Shown piece by piece: positions 46,413-56,793 of a stretch of 64,000 nucleotides of DNA (its first letter is position 1; each line of letters begins with the position of its first letter). The position numbers and the translations under genes are program-made. The notes beneath the pieces were generated by a model, which saw nothing but the letters and a program-made list of their open reading frames with translations, ran no database searches and was not told the DNA's origin. The DNA comes from Providencia sp. (lineage in GTDB: Bacteria > Pseudomonadota > Gammaproteobacteria > Enterobacterales > Enterobacteriaceae): the NCBI RefSeq assembly GCF_003533305.1, contig NZ_DOEH01000006.1, positions 1-64,000 on the forward strand, written 5' to 3'.

Positions 46413-48559
46413 CTAAACCCCCTCGGCAGCCTCGCGTAATCTACGCTTAATCGCCGTATACTCTTGTACAACATAGTGTTCAGCTTTGTGTTGATCCGCA
46501 ATTGGTTCTACACGGACTGCACAATACTTGTACTCAGGTGTTTTGGTTATTGGGCTGAGGTTTTCTGCTACTAACTCATTACAAGCACCAATCCACCATT
46601 GATAAGTCATATAAATCGCACCTTTATTAGGACGTTCACTAATATTTGCACGAGTGATAACTTTACCTTGTTTAGAGGCTATCCATACCAGCTCTTGATC
46701 TTTAATACCCAATTTCTTCGCATCAGCGGTATTTATCTGAACAAAACCGGGTTCATCTGCTAATGCCGCAAGCGCTTTACAGTTACCAGTCATGGAACGG
46801 CAAGAGTAATGGCCAACCTCACGGACTGTGGCAAGTACCATCGGATAATCAGCGCTAACTTGGTCAATCGGTGGATGCCAATCACAAGTAAAGAACTGAC
46901 CTCTACCATTTGGCGTATCGAAATTGCCTCCCTCGTATAAGTATTCAGTACCTTCACTTTCCAATGTACGACATGGCCATTGGATATAGGCGAGACCTGC
47001 CAATTTTTCATAAGTAGCACCATAGTAGATAGGGCAAAGCTCACGTAGCTCATCCCAAATTTCTTTGGTGTTGTTATAGTGCATCGGATAGCCCATTGCG
47101 GTGGACATCAAACTGATAATTTCCCAGTCTTTTTTCACATCACCCACAGGTTCAACCGCTTTATAAAAACGTTGGAATCCACGGTCTGCTGCGGTATAGA
47201 CACCTTCGTGTTCTCCCCAAGAGGTTGCTGGGAAAATAACATCCGCAATAGCGGCTGTTTTAGTCATAAAGATATCTTGAACAATCAATAGCTCTAATTT
47301 ATCGAAAGTACGACGAATGGTTGCTAAATCAGGTTCAGTTTGCAGTGGATCTTCACCCATGACATAGTGTGCTTTTAAAATACCTTCATCGATGAAATGT
47401 GGAACTTCACTTAATGGGATCCCATTTTCATCTGGCATTTTTTCAATGCCCCAAAACTTAGCAAATTTATCAAGTGCCGCTTTATCATCGACATATTGAT
47501 AGCCTGGCAAAGTATTTGGCAGAGCACCCATATCACAGGCGCCTTGAACATTATTTTGACCACGAACGGGGCCGACCCCAACATGCGGCTTACCTAAGTT
47601 ACCCGTTAATAATGCTAAACTTGTGAGGGATTGAACGGTTTCGACACCTTGATAGAATTGTGTGACACCCATGCCCCATAAAATCATGGCACTTTCGGCA
47701 TTTGCATACATGCGAGCCGTTCTACGGATATCTTCGGCTTTGATACCGGTTGTTTCTTCAACAGATTCAGGTGTATAAGGTGCGACTAAAGCACGGTATT
47801 CATCGAATTTATCTGTGTGAGCCTCAATAAAGGCTTGGTCATACAGGTTTTCTTCAATGATCACGTGAGCGAATGCATTTAGTAATGCAATATTAGAGCC
47901 GTTTTTCAATGGTAAATGAATATCTGCGATACGCGCGGTTTCAATATAACGCGGATCACAAACAATAATTTGAGCCCCTTTTTCTTTCGCTTTTAAAATA
48001 CGACGCGCGACAATAGGGTGTGAGTCTGCGGCATTATAACCGAAGACAAAAATACATTTGGCATCCTCAATTTCGACAATTGAGTTACTCATTGCGCCAT
48101 TACCGACCGAACGCTGCAGACCTGCAACCGAAGGGCCGTGTCAGACACGCGCACAGCAGTCGATATTATTACTACCGACAGCTGCACGAACAAATTTTTG
48201 CATCACAAAGTTAGCTTCATTACCCGGACCGCGAGAAGACCCTGTGGTCATAATCGCTTTTGGACCATATTTTGCTTTAATTGCCAGTAACCGCGAGCTG
48301 GCAAATTCAATCGCTTCATCCCAAGAAACCACTTCTAACTTGCCACCACGTTCACGGCGGATCATTGGGTTTTTGAGGCGAGGTGTTAAAATTTTAGTGT
48401 CATGAATGAAGTCCCAGCCATAATAGCCTTTCAGGCAGAGCTCTCCTTCATTGGTGTGACCATTTGCGCCTTCTGCGCCAATGATCTTCCCGTTCTCCAC
48501 CTTCAGGTTTATTTACAGCCTGAGGCGCAATACGGGCAGACGGTGATGACTTTTTCCAT
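46413..48559 (-). pseudogene. fdhF: formate dehydrogenase H, selenocysteine type, with an N-terminal frameshift
   Basis: The reading frame starts at 48559 (MEKVITVCPYCASGCK) and then meets TAA because one A is missing (TGT-AAA-TAA-ACC where TGT-AAA-ATA-AAC is expected). After that single-base change it continues as a normal FdhF, through an in-frame UGA at 48141-48143 in DCCARV-U-HGPSVAGL, to 46413. With one A restored the product is 715 aa, the length of E. coli FdhF, with Sec140. The SECIS core follows the UGA. It is closer to E. coli FdhF than the Cys variant is. This may be a sequencing error or a recent loss. Confidence 0.9.
48103..48143 (-). promoter_or_regulatory. selenocysteine UGA and SECIS hairpin of fdhF-2
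   Basis: The UGA (48143-48141) is followed on the minus strand by ACGGCCC...GGTTGCAGGTCTGCAGC...GGTCGGT. The apical GGUC loop with bulged U after GGU matches the E. coli fdhF SECIS; one upper-stem pair (G-C in E. coli) is a mismatch here. Confidence 0.82.
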
Positions 48560-48619
48560 CAACATTGCTCCTATATTTTTCATTTAACGGTTAAATACCG
48601 CCTTATCTCCCTTATATAT

Positions 48620-48634
48620 GCAGGGTTTATGCCA
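48620..48634 (-). promoter_or_regulatory. sigma54 promoter of fdhF-2
   Basis: On the minus strand TGGCATAAACCCTGC has correct -24 GG / -12 GC spacing, 61 nt before the fdhF-2 ATG. Confidence 0.8.
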
Positions 48635-48735
48635 GTTTTAATATTTAAACTAAACTTATCTAATCTATTGAATTTAAAAATGATATTTTTTATGCCTATT
48701 TTCTCATAGACGAAAAAAACATGAAGTAGAGCCGA

Positions 48736-48751
48736 TCGTCAAAAATGACGA
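48736..48751 (-). promoter_or_regulatory. FhlA-type upstream activating site of fdhF-2
   Basis: TCGTCA-AAAA-TGACGA has perfect 6-bp dyad arms, centred about 111 bp upstream of the -24. A further TGTCGA half-site is at 48760-48765. Confidence 0.72.
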
Positions 48752-48979
48752 GAGTGGTTTGTCGATGCTAGATGCAAATGGCGGTGCGATAGCTTAATAG
48801 TTTAAAAGTGCAGACTGAGGTGTATGTAACGTGCTTTTTAATCCGAATGAAAATTGACTATCAAAGATCAATAGTCCCTAATCTTGCATAAAGCGATTAA
48901 CAAATGATTGAAAGAGACTATAAAGCTCGTTATAAATATTCAGATTATTATGAATAAAAAGGATTTTAGGATCGTTAAA

Positions 48980-49651
48980 ATGAAAATATTATTAATTGAA
49001 GATCATGATAAAACAGGAAATTGGATAAAAAAAGGCTTAGAAGAGGCGGGTTTTACTGTTGATATTGCGACCGATGGTAGGGATGGCCTCTACTTTGCGT
49101 TAGAAAATGATTACCAATTAATCATTTTAGATATTATGTTACCCGGTATGGATGGGTGGAATATCTTGAAAATTTTACGAACATCTAAAGCTGTTCCGGT
49201 TATTTGTTTAACTGCGCGAGATGCGGTTGATGACCGTGTTAAAGGTTTAGAGTTAGGTGCAAATGACTATTTAGTTAAGCCTTTTTCATTTTCTGAATTA
49301 TTAGCACGTATTAAAAATCAATTACGCACTCATCAAATCGCGCCGACAGTAATTGAAATTGCTGATCTTAAAGTTGATCTTACTCGGCATGATGTTGAAC
49401 GCGGTGGTTTGAAAATCCCTATGACACGCCAAGAATATTCACTATTACTATTTTTTGCGTTGCATGTGGATGAAATTTTACCTCGAACGTTAATCGCCAG
49501 TGAAGTTTGGGGGATTGATTTTGAAAGTGATACTAATATTGTCGATGTTGCTATTCGTCGATTGAGAAAAAAAGTAGATGATACTTTTGATGTGAAATTA
49601 ATCGAAACAATTCGAGGTATGGGATATCGCCTCAATAGGCCAACAACATGA
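48980..49651 (+). CDS. hprR: response regulator HprR (OmpR family)
   Basis: A 223-aa receiver plus winged-helix regulator. The phospho-acceptor is Asp51 in LIILDIMLPGMDGW; other receiver residues are ED at 7-8, T in CLTARD and K in LVKPFSFSEL. It matches E. coli HprR (YedW) more closely than the copper paralog CusR (VDDRVKGLELGANDYLVKPFSF, WGIDFESDTNIVDVAIRRLR). The start at 48980 has AGGA eight nt upstream; the 24 residues before it are not receiver-like. It overlaps hprS (ATGA). In E. coli HprRS controls msrPQ, which lies directly downstream here. Confidence 0.9.
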   Translation: MKILLIEDHDKTGNWIKKGLEEAGFTVDIATDGRDGLYFALENDYQLIILDIMLPGMDGWNILKILRTSKAVPVICLTARDAVDDRVKGLELGANDYLVKPFSFSELLARIKNQLRTHQIAPTVIEIADLKVDLTRHDVERGGLKIPMTRQEYSLLLFFALHVDEILPRTLIASEVWGIDFESDTNIVDVAIRRLRKKVDDTFDVKLIETIRGMGYRLNRPTT

Positions 49652-51006
49652 AAGTAAAATCATTACGCTTTAAAATTATCACTTTATTTGTCTTGCTGAT
49701 GGTGGTTAACACTAGCTTTGTGACATTAACATTATATTACTCTCTAAAAAATGAGTTGGTTTCACGTGATGATAATTTACTGGTAAATCGTGCAGATCAA
49801 CTGGCGAAACTGATTGTTAGCGGCATTGATATTAAAACATTACCTATTTATTTCCAGCGTATGATGGATATGAAACAGGATATTATTCAAATTAAAGATT
49901 TAAACAATCATGTGATAGTGGAAACCAATTCAGATATTTTATTAACTTCCCATCTTAAAGTGGTCAATTTGGATGAATTGGGATTAAATGCTATCACTCA
50001 TTGGGAGACTACATCGGGAACGCCAGTATCTGCAATTAGTTTTGATATTCAATCACCTATTGGAAAACTTCAAGTTGTTATTGCTAAAGTCTCTATTGAT
50101 CGTAACAGTGTGCTAGCTGAATATTTGAAAAAAAGTATCTTTATACCGATTATCTCGATTTTATTTATGGGTATTCTAAGTTTTTGGTTAATTAAACGTG
50201 GATTACATGATATTACCTTGTTGAGTCAGATCACTGCTAATAGTGATATCCATTCACTTGCCGAGAGCATTGATATTGAACAGTTACCGGATGAACTCAA
50301 GAATTTAGGTGATTCATTAAATATTATGCGGTCAAGACTGAAAAATGATTTTATTAAATTAACCCAATTATCAGATGATTTAGCACATGAGTTAAGAACA
50401 CCCATTAATGCGATCCGTGTGCAAAATGAAATTATATTACAGCGACCACGTACTGTGGCTGAATATGAAGCCATTATTGTGAGTAATATTGAAGAGCTAG
50501 ATAAACTCGCTAAAATTATTCAAAGTGTGTTATTTATCGCTAGGGCGGAAAATAAAAATATCGCGCTAAAAAGAGAAAATCTTCTTTTATCCGGGGTGAT
50601 TGATGAGGTTTATGACTTATTTTCTCACTATGCAGAAGAAAAGCAAATTCAGTTAATCCATGACGAGTCTTCCCTTCATATTGATGCAGATCGTTTGTTA
50701 TTAGTTCGTGTTTTAATGAACCTAATTTCAAATGCGATTAAATATTCTTACCCTAATACCCAAGTTACTACGCATATTGAAAGCAATGATGAAAGGTTAA
50801 TAATTGCGGTTACCAATGAAGGTGACATGATTGCTGTCAAAAATGAGGTTTTTACCCGTTTTTGGCGCGGGGATAACGCTCGTAGTTCTGATGGCAGCGG
50901 ATTAGGTTTATCAATTGTCCAAGCGATTATGACTTTACATGGCGGTGAAGTTATTTTTGAACGTATTGATAAATATAATGTTGTCACCTTATCCTTCCCT
51001 AATTGA
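49648..51006 (+). CDS. hprS: sensor histidine kinase HprS
   Basis: A 452-aa membrane sensor kinase. TM1 is at about 9-30 and TM2 at about 163-181, with a ~130-residue periplasmic domain between, then HAMP. The HisKA box is LAHELRTPIN with His247; the ATPase domain has N-box VLMNLISNAIKYSYP, FTRFWRG and G-box DGSGLGLSIVQ. In E. coli the HprS partner senses hydrogen peroxide or HOCl-type oxidation. No extra domain is present. Coupled to hprR by a 4-nt overlap. Confidence 0.9.
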   Translation: MKVKSLRFKIITLFVLLMVVNTSFVTLTLYYSLKNELVSRDDNLLVNRADQLAKLIVSGIDIKTLPIYFQRMMDMKQDIIQIKDLNNHVIVETNSDILLTSHLKVVNLDELGLNAITHWETTSGTPVSAISFDIQSPIGKLQVVIAKVSIDRNSVLAEYLKKSIFIPIISILFMGILSFWLIKRGLHDITLLSQITANSDIHSLAESIDIEQLPDELKNLGDSLNIMRSRLKNDFIKLTQLSDDLAHELRTPINAIRVQNEIILQRPRTVAEYEAIIVSNIEELDKLAKIIQSVLFIARAENKNIALKRENLLLSGVIDEVYDLFSHYAEEKQIQLIHDESSLHIDADRLLLVRVLMNLISNAIKYSYPNTQVTTHIESNDERLIIAVTNEGDMIAVKNEVFTRFWRGDNARSSDGSGLGLSIVQAIMTLHGGEVIFERIDKYNVVTLSFPN

Positions 51007-51024
51007 TAAGGCGAAATGATTAAC

Positions 51025-51040
51025 ATGACAATTTTGTCAT
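51025..51040. promoter_or_regulatory. CusR/HprR-type palindrome upstream of msrP
   Basis: ATGACAA-TT-TTGTCAT has perfect 7-bp arms and resembles the box shared by CusR and HprR (AATGACAAAATTGTCATT as I recall it). It lies about 160 nt before the msrP ATG. Confidence 0.68.
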
Positions 51041-51197
51041 TAACCCGTCAGCTTGTTTCATTCATTTTTCGGTATAACAATATCAAATTATAAGAATGCG
51101 CATTTTATTTCTTCATCAATGTGTTTTCTTTCATGTTTTCAGTTTTTATATAAAACGCTTGTGACTGACTTATGTATTTGAGTTGAGGAAAATAATA

Positions 51198-52208
51198 ATG
51201 AAAAAATCGAAAATAACGAAAGATACTGATATTACACCTGAATCTGTTTTCATGATGAAGCGTAGAAATTTACTCAAATTACTGGGGGTTGGCGCGGCAG
51301 GATTAGCTGCTAGCTCGGCGGTTAAAGCTGACTTTTTTTCATGGTTTTCGGGTGATGAAAAAATCGTTACGCCTAAAATAGCGACAAGAGAACTCACCTT
51401 TATAAAGCCTGAAGCATACCAAAGTGAACTAGTGTTAACGCCTGAGGATAAGGTCACAGGCTATAATAATTTTTATGAATTCGGTTTAAATAAATCTGAT
51501 CCTGCCGAATATGCACATACCATGAAAACTGACGAGTGGATGGTTTCAATTGAAGGGGAAGTTAACCGTCCAATAACGTTAAGTTTAGATGATATTCGTC
51601 ATAAATTTACACTAGAAGAACGTATATATCGTATGCGCTGCGTTGAAGCGTGGTCAATGGTCATTCCTTGGATTGGCTTTCCATTAGCGAGTTTGCTTGC
51701 ATTAGTTGAGCCAACAAGTCGCGCAAAATATGTTGCGTTCGAAACGCGATATGCACCGGAAGAAATGCCGGGTCAAAATAGTCGTTTTGTGGGAGGGGGG
51801 CTGCAATATCCTTACGTTGAAGGACTTCGCTTAGACGAAGCCATGAATCCGCTAGCATTTATGGCAACTGGGGTGTATGGCAAAGAATTACCTAATCAAA
51901 ATGGTGCACCTATTCGTTTAGTTGTTCCGTGGAAATATGGTTTTAAAGGCATTAAATCGATTGTCAAAATTAGATTGACGGAATCCATCCCGCCTACAAC
52001 ATGGAACTTATCTGCGCCAGATGAATATGGTTTTTATGCCAATGTGAACCCAGATGTCAATCATCCTCGTTGGTCTCAAGCCTCAGAGCGTTTTATTGGC
52101 TCAGGGGGATTAGGACAAGTCACAAGACAGCCAACATTGCCTTTTAATGGTTATGGCGAAGAGGTTGCGAGTTTATATACAGGTATGGATTTAAGGAGAA
52201 ACTTTTAA
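51198..52208 (+). CDS. msrP: periplasmic protein-methionine-sulfoxide reductase, molybdopterin subunit
   Basis: A 336-aa Mo-molybdopterin enzyme (E. coli MsrP 334 aa) that repairs oxidised methionines in the cell envelope. The Tat signal has twin arginines in [10 protein letters not shown] at 21-30, and the Mo ligand is Cys148 in [15 protein letters not shown]. The ATG at 51198, with GAGG upstream, is preferred over a TTG 15 nt earlier. Three nt separate it from msrQ, which supplies electrons from the membrane. Confidence 0.95.
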   Translation: MKKSKITKDTDITPESVFMMKRRNLLKLLGVGAAGLAASSAVKADFFSWFSGDEKIVTPKIATRELTFIKPEAYQSELVLTPEDKVTGYNNFYEFGLNKSDPAEYAHTMKTDEWMVSIEGEVNRPITLSLDDIRHKFTLEERIYRMRCVEAWSMVIPWIGFPLASLLALVEPTSRAKYVAFETRYAPEEMPGQNSRFVGGGLQYPYVEGLRLDEAMNPLAFMATGVYGKELPNQNGAPIRLVVPWKYGFKGIKSIVKIRLTESIPPTTWNLSAPDEYGFYANVNPDVNHPRWSQASERFIGSGGLGQVTRQPTLPFNGYGEEVASLYTGMDLRRNF

Positions 52209-52211
52209 TTT

Positions 52212-52808
52212 ATGGATCCACGTCAGATGCCAATTGGTTTGGTAAAAGGTATTTTCCAGTTAATTGCATTACTGCCATTGGCATGGCTTATTTATGCAAT
52301 TAATCTTCAACAGCTAAGTGCTGATCCCGCAAAGGATATTCAGCATTTTACTGGGCTGACAGCACTGCGTTTATTAGTGTTGATTGCTGTTATTCCTATG
52401 CTGGCTCACTACTTAAAATGGAATAATATATTTCAAGTAAGAAAGCTGGTAGGGATATGGTGTTTTGTCTGGGCGACACTGCATTTAACGAGCTATTTAT
52501 TACTTGAAATAGGTTGGAGCAATGTGGCTTTATTTTTCTCAGAGATTTATTCCAGAGTCTATCTAGCAATAGGCTTAATTTGTTGGTTATTTTTATTTGT
52601 AATGGCGATAAGTTCTTTTAATTGGTTACGAGTTAAGCTTGGTAAATGGTGGAAAAGAATACACAATTTACTTTACCCTGTGCTGCTATTAGTGGTTTTA
52701 CACTTTGCTTTATCGATGAAAACAATAACGCCAGAACCGTTTTTTTATCTGGCAATTATCTTATTCGCCTATTCCCACCGATTCTTACAACGGAAGATAA
52801 ATAGTTAG
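52212..52808 (+). CDS. msrQ: MsrQ, heme-binding membrane subunit of MsrPQ
   Basis: A 198-aa b-type heme quinone-linked membrane protein with about six spans, matching E. coli MsrQ/YedZ in DPAKDIQHFTGLTALRLL, LVGIWCFVWATLHLTSYLLLEIG and the late KRIHNLLYPV/LHFALSMKT region with His ligands. It passes electrons from the quinone pool to MsrP. It is the last gene of the hprRS-msrPQ block. Confidence 0.93.
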   Translation: MDPRQMPIGLVKGIFQLIALLPLAWLIYAINLQQLSADPAKDIQHFTGLTALRLLVLIAVIPMLAHYLKWNNIFQVRKLVGIWCFVWATLHLTSYLLLEIGWSNVALFFSEIYSRVYLAIGLICWLFLFVMAISSFNWLRVKLGKWWKRIHNLLYPVLLLVVLHFALSMKTITPEPFFYLAIILFAYSHRFLQRKINS

Positions 52809-53019
52809 TTATTGTTTATCTTATTTATCATGTATATAAATTTATTTTTTTAGTTTTAATAATCTTATTGTTTGATATATAAGGTTATTGTTTAATGCAT
52901 TCTTGTCTACGATACATTTATATCACATTCGTGATGATAGTCACTAATTGACATTTATTTGTTTGCAATTTATCTTCAAATTAATGAAGATAAATTTAAT
53001 ATAATTTTTGAATAATATT

Positions 53020-53940
53020 ATGACCCAAGCATTTATTAAAAAAGAAGGAATTGCGCAGTCTTATCTCTCGCGTTATTTACTGGTCTTAGAGAATGGTAGT
53101 CGTCTTAAAACTATTGATGAATTAGCGAAAGATAGTTATCTATCAGTAGGATTGATGCAATCAGCATTGAAATCATTAGAGGCTCTTGGCGCAATTACTA
53201 TTGAGCGACGGGGTCGTAATGGTAGTTTCGTTACTAAGATTGACCATAAGCTACTTTTTAAATTTGCTAATATCGGCAACGTTGTTTGTGCTATGCCGCT
53301 GCCTTATGCAAGAGTTTATGAAGGGCTGGCGAGTGGCTTGAAAGCACAGTTTTTAGAGGTTCCATTCTATTTCGCACATATGCGAGGGTCTGATATTCGC
53401 ATTGAGTGTTTAGAAAATGGTATTTATGATTTAGCGGTAACTTCACGTTTGGCAGCTGAGCAGCATTTATCTGAGCATAATGTGCATATTGCCCTAGCTC
53501 TTGGAAAATATAGCTATGCGCAAGAACATAAATTAATTTATCGCCAAGGTGAGTTGAATAGTATTTTAAAAGTGGGCGTCGACAGAACCTCAACAGACCA
53601 GAAAATGATGACGGAACAATGGAGTGCCGGTGGTGACTATATTTTTGTCGATGTTTCATATCATGAATGCGTTAATAAAATAATGAGTCATGAAATTGAT
53701 GCCGCTATTTGGAACGTCGGCCAGGGTAAAGAGCTAGATCAATTTGGCTTAACAACGCAATCTTTAATTGAGAATAAAAATCTTAGTCATGATTGTTTTT
53801 ATAAGGCATCAGAAGCGGTTATTTTGACTCGTAAAGATGATTCTCAATTGCAGCAACTCATTAGTACAATGATTGACCCTGATGCTTTGTTAATCCACCA
53901 AAAAAATGTAATTGATGGCGTAATTGAACCAGTTTATTGA
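53020..53940 (+). CDS. yhfZ: YhfZ-family regulator of the yhf operon
   Basis: A 306-aa protein with an N-terminal winged HTH (about 15-80: IAQSYLSRYLLVLENG, LKTIDELAKDSYLSVGLMQSALKSLEALGAITIERRG) and a C-terminal substrate-binding-like domain (MPLPYARVYEGLASGL, ECLENGIYDLAVTSRLAA). This is the YhfZ type, a regulator fused to a periplasmic-binding-protein fold. The ATG at 53020 (MTQAFIKKEG) is chosen over an in-frame TTG; no strong SD is seen. It is the first gene of an eight-gene operon and probably senses the operon substrate. Confidence 0.88.
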   Translation: MTQAFIKKEGIAQSYLSRYLLVLENGSRLKTIDELAKDSYLSVGLMQSALKSLEALGAITIERRGRNGSFVTKIDHKLLFKFANIGNVVCAMPLPYARVYEGLASGLKAQFLEVPFYFAHMRGSDIRIECLENGIYDLAVTSRLAAEQHLSEHNVHIALALGKYSYAQEHKLIYRQGELNSILKVGVDRTSTDQKMMTEQWSAGGDYIFVDVSYHECVNKIMSHEIDAAIWNVGQGKELDQFGLTTQSLIENKNLSHDCFYKASEAVILTRKDDSQLQQLISTMIDPDALLIHQKNVIDGVIEPVY

Positions 53941-53965
53941 ATTTAAGTTATGGGAGCAGTGAAAT

Positions 53966-54325
53966 ATGGAGCAAAGGCTGGCTATTTTATTACAAGGTGG
54001 TGTCATTGACCAAGATATTCATGACGGCATGTTGTGTGTAATATCAAATTTGGAGAATGATTGGAAAATAACGATTCGGCACTCTCAAGGCAACATGGCA
54101 CTAACACACATGGCAAGTGCATTGATGCGTTCTCGAAGAGGGGAAAAAATTGAACCTGTTGATAGTGATATTTTAGATGAAGTTAAACAATTTGAGGATT
54201 ACCAATTGGTTACGCAGATTCATCAGTCACTCCTTAGTCATTTTCAATTAACGCTAGACCCTGCGGAAGAAGGTTATTTACTCGCAAATATTTATAGTTT
54301 GATATTGGCAAATGAGCATAGTTAA
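53966..54325 (+). CDS. yhfY: YhfY, single PRD-domain protein
   Basis: A 119-aa protein that is almost entirely a PTS regulation domain. It has the conserved His in ALTHMASALMRSRRGEKIEP at about residue 47 and a second-half helix TLDPAEEGYLLANIY. PRDs are normally phosphorylated by PTS components, so this suggests a link to PTS signalling without any adjacent EII gene. It lies 25 nt after yhfZ, with GGGAGCAG before the ATG. Confidence 0.85.
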   Translation: MEQRLAILLQGGVIDQDIHDGMLCVISNLENDWKITIRHSQGNMALTHMASALMRSRRGEKIEPVDSDILDEVKQFEDYQLVTQIHQSLLSHFQLTLDPAEEGYLLANIYSLILANEHS

Positions 54326-54398
54326 ATTTTCAGTTTAAATATTCATTATTTTGAATATTTAAATCAGCGCCTATTCTTGCCAACACTAAGGGAAATGT

Positions 54399-55571
54399 AT
54401 GTTCATTGAGGCATTAAAAAAACAGAATCCAAAACTCATTGAGGCCGCGACACATTTCTGGCAAAGGGGAGAAATTCTTCCTGATAGCTACATTATTGAT
54501 GTCGATCAGGTTATAAGCAATGGGCAAAAATTACTGGCGACTGCGCAAGTTAATGGTATTGAGCTCTATGCAATGACTAAGCAAATCGGTCGTAATCCAT
54601 TTTTGGCGAAAAAATTGATTGAGTTAGGTTATCGCGGTGTTGTTGCTGTTGATTTTAAAGAAGCGGATACCCTAAGTGAGCATCATATACCCTTGAGTCA
54701 TCTCGGTCATCTAGTCCAGATCCCAGACGCACTTATTAAGCCATTACTACAAGCAGAACCTGAGGTTATCACGTTATTTTCATTAGAAAAAGCGGCTAAA
54801 GTTAGTGCGGTGGCGCTGACTTTAAATAGGGTTCAGCCTGTGTTACTAAAGTTCACCCGTGATGGCGACAACCTTTATCCGGGGCAAGAAGCCGGTTTCG
54901 ATTTTAATAAAATTGAACAAACGGTTACTGAAATAAAAAAATTATCGGGTATTCAAATTGTGGGATTAACTCACTTCCCCTGTCTTTTGTGGAATGAAGA
55001 ACAACAAACGACACAGATAACCCCGAACCTTCAAACTTTAATGGAATCGGCAAGGGCTTTAAGTTCACTGGGTATTGATGTGAAGCAAATTAATGGCCCA
55101 TCAGCATCGAGTATTTCTACGCTTCCTTTATTGGCACAGAACGGTATTACTCATACTGAGCCTGGGCATGCTTTTACAGGCACCATTCCTGCTAACCAGT
55201 TTGGTACACAACCTGAAAAGATAGCGATGGTTTATTTGACTGAGGTTTCCCATCAATTTGCAGGTAAAACATATTGTTTTGGTGGCGGGTATTATCGAAG
55301 AGGAAACGCGAAGAATGCACTGGTTAGAATGTCTGATAACCAGTATCAAAGTGCCGATATTTTGCCACTAGATAGTTCAAGTATTGATTATCACATTCCA
55401 TTAGCGGGGCAATTTCCTATTGGCTCAGCTGTCGTGATGTGCTTTCGCACACAAATTTTTGCCACTCGTAGCGACGTTGTTTTAATTTCAGGTATTTCTC
55501 AAGGAAAACCGAGATTAGAGGGGATTTACAACAGTCAGGGCGAGTGGAAAAAGGAGCGTTATCATGGCTAA
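54399..55571 (+). CDS. yhfX: YhfX, alanine-racemase-fold PLP enzyme
   Basis: A 390-aa fold-III PLP protein. The predicted Schiff-base lysine is Lys61 in [12 protein letters not shown], followed by a barrel and a C-terminal beta domain ([17 protein letters not shown]). The racemase/decarboxylase specificity cannot be assigned from sequence. It lies in the E. coli order between yhfY and yhfW, and its 3' end overlaps yhfW by 8 nt. Confidence 0.9.
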   Translation: MFIEALKKQNPKLIEAATHFWQRGEILPDSYIIDVDQVISNGQKLLATAQVNGIELYAMTKQIGRNPFLAKKLIELGYRGVVAVDFKEADTLSEHHIPLSHLGHLVQIPDALIKPLLQAEPEVITLFSLEKAAKVSAVALTLNRVQPVLLKFTRDGDNLYPGQEAGFDFNKIEQTVTEIKKLSGIQIVGLTHFPCLLWNEEQQTTQITPNLQTLMESARALSSLGIDVKQINGPSASSISTLPLLAQNGITHTEPGHAFTGTIPANQFGTQPEKIAMVYLTEVSHQFAGKTYCFGGGYYRRGNAKNALVRMSDNQYQSADILPLDSSSIDYHIPLAGQFPIGSAVVMCFRTQIFATRSDVVLISGISQGKPRLEGIYNSQGEWKKERYHG

Positions 55572-56790
55572 GTTTTTAGTTCTCGTCATTGATAGTTTTG
55601 GTGTTGGTAGTATGGATGACGTGCCTTCAGTACGGCCGCAAGATATTGGCGCTAATACCTGTGGGCACATCTTTCAATGTAAACCTGATTTACAGCTCCC
55701 GATGTTGGAAAAGCTCGGCATTGTTAATGCGCTAGGTTTTCAGGCAAATAATATTAATTTTTCTGATGAAGCAAATGTGGGAACTGCTGACCTTCAACAT
55801 GATGGCGGCGACACGTTTATGGGGCATCAGGAAATCATGGGCACAAAACCCAAAATTCCTTTACGTATCCCTTTTTCAGTTGTGCTTGCCGATGTTGAAA
55901 CTGCTTTGATAGCTGCTGGCTTCAAGGTGAGCCGAAAAGGAAATAAACCGTTGCAATATCTCTGTGTTAATCAACATGTTGCGATTGGCGATAATCTTGA
56001 AGCTGATTTAGGACAAGTATTTAATATTACAGCTAATTTGACTGAAATAGGCTTTGATGAGGTACGTAAAATTGGTGAGATTGTACGCCAGCAAGTGAAA
56101 GTTGATAGGGTGATTGCATTTGGTGGTTTGATGGTATCTAGCCAACAAATTCATGATGCAGTCGAGCAAAAAGAAGGCCGATATATTGGAATTAATGCCC
56201 CTAAATCAGGGGCATATGATAAGGGTTTTCAGGTTGTTCATATGGGATATGGGGTTGATAGCCAACAACAGGTTCCAGAAAAATTAGCGAAAAAAGGGGT
56301 TCAAACGGTCTTAATTGGCAAAGTCGCGGATATTGTTGAAAACCCTCACGGCACCAGCTACAAAAATTTAGTCGATTCACAAACTATTATGGATCTGACT
56401 TTTGAGGAAATGTGTGTGCCAGGTGACCGTTTTATTTGTACTAACATTCAAGAGACCGATCTTTCTGGTCATGCTCAAAGTGTTGATCGTTATGCGGATT
56501 GTTTAGCTATTGTTGATAAAAATTTAGCTCGCATTATCGAAGTTATGACAAGTGAAGATTGTTTGGTAGTTATGGCTGATCACGGCAATGACCCGACTAT
56601 TGGTCATAGTAAGCATACGCGAGAAAAAGTTCCGCTGTTAGTTTATCAACCCGGCATTCGCGGTGTCGATATTGGTCACCGTGCAACACTTTCAGATGTT
56701 GGGGCGACAGTTTGTGACTTTTTTCATGCAAAATTGCCACAAAATGGTACCTCATTTTTATCATTAATGAATTCACAGGAGAAAGGATAA
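55564..56790 (+). CDS. yhfW: YhfW, phosphopentomutase-like metalloenzyme
   Basis: A 408-aa alkaline-phosphatase-superfamily protein related to DeoB. Metal-site landmarks are [12 protein letters not shown] at the N-terminus, [24 protein letters not shown] (nucleophile region), [14 protein letters not shown], and ADHGNDPT...[14 protein letters not shown] near the C-terminus. DeoB isomerises sugar phosphates; YhfW has no proven activity. It starts inside the yhfX end, so it is coupled, and it is followed after 3 nt by php. Confidence 0.9.
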   Translation: MAKFLVLVIDSFGVGSMDDVPSVRPQDIGANTCGHIFQCKPDLQLPMLEKLGIVNALGFQANNINFSDEANVGTADLQHDGGDTFMGHQEIMGTKPKIPLRIPFSVVLADVETALIAAGFKVSRKGNKPLQYLCVNQHVAIGDNLEADLGQVFNITANLTEIGFDEVRKIGEIVRQQVKVDRVIAFGGLMVSSQQIHDAVEQKEGRYIGINAPKSGAYDKGFQVVHMGYGVDSQQQVPEKLAKKGVQTVLIGKVADIVENPHGTSYKNLVDSQTIMDLTFEEMCVPGDRFICTNIQETDLSGHAQSVDRYADCLAIVDKNLARIIEVMTSEDCLVVMADHGNDPTIGHSKHTREKVPLLVYQPGIRGVDIGHRATLSDVGATVCDFFHAKLPQNGTSFLSLMNSQEKG

Positions 56791-56793
56791 AAA

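Noticed and set aside
48103..48143. UGA in fdhF-2 as a nonsense mutation
   Set aside because: It lies at the known Sec position and is followed by a SECIS-like hairpin; only the separate A-tract deletion is disabling.
48020..48405. Plus-strand frames of 64 and 115 codons opposite fdhF-2
   Set aside because: Mirror of a well-conserved coding sequence; no start signals.
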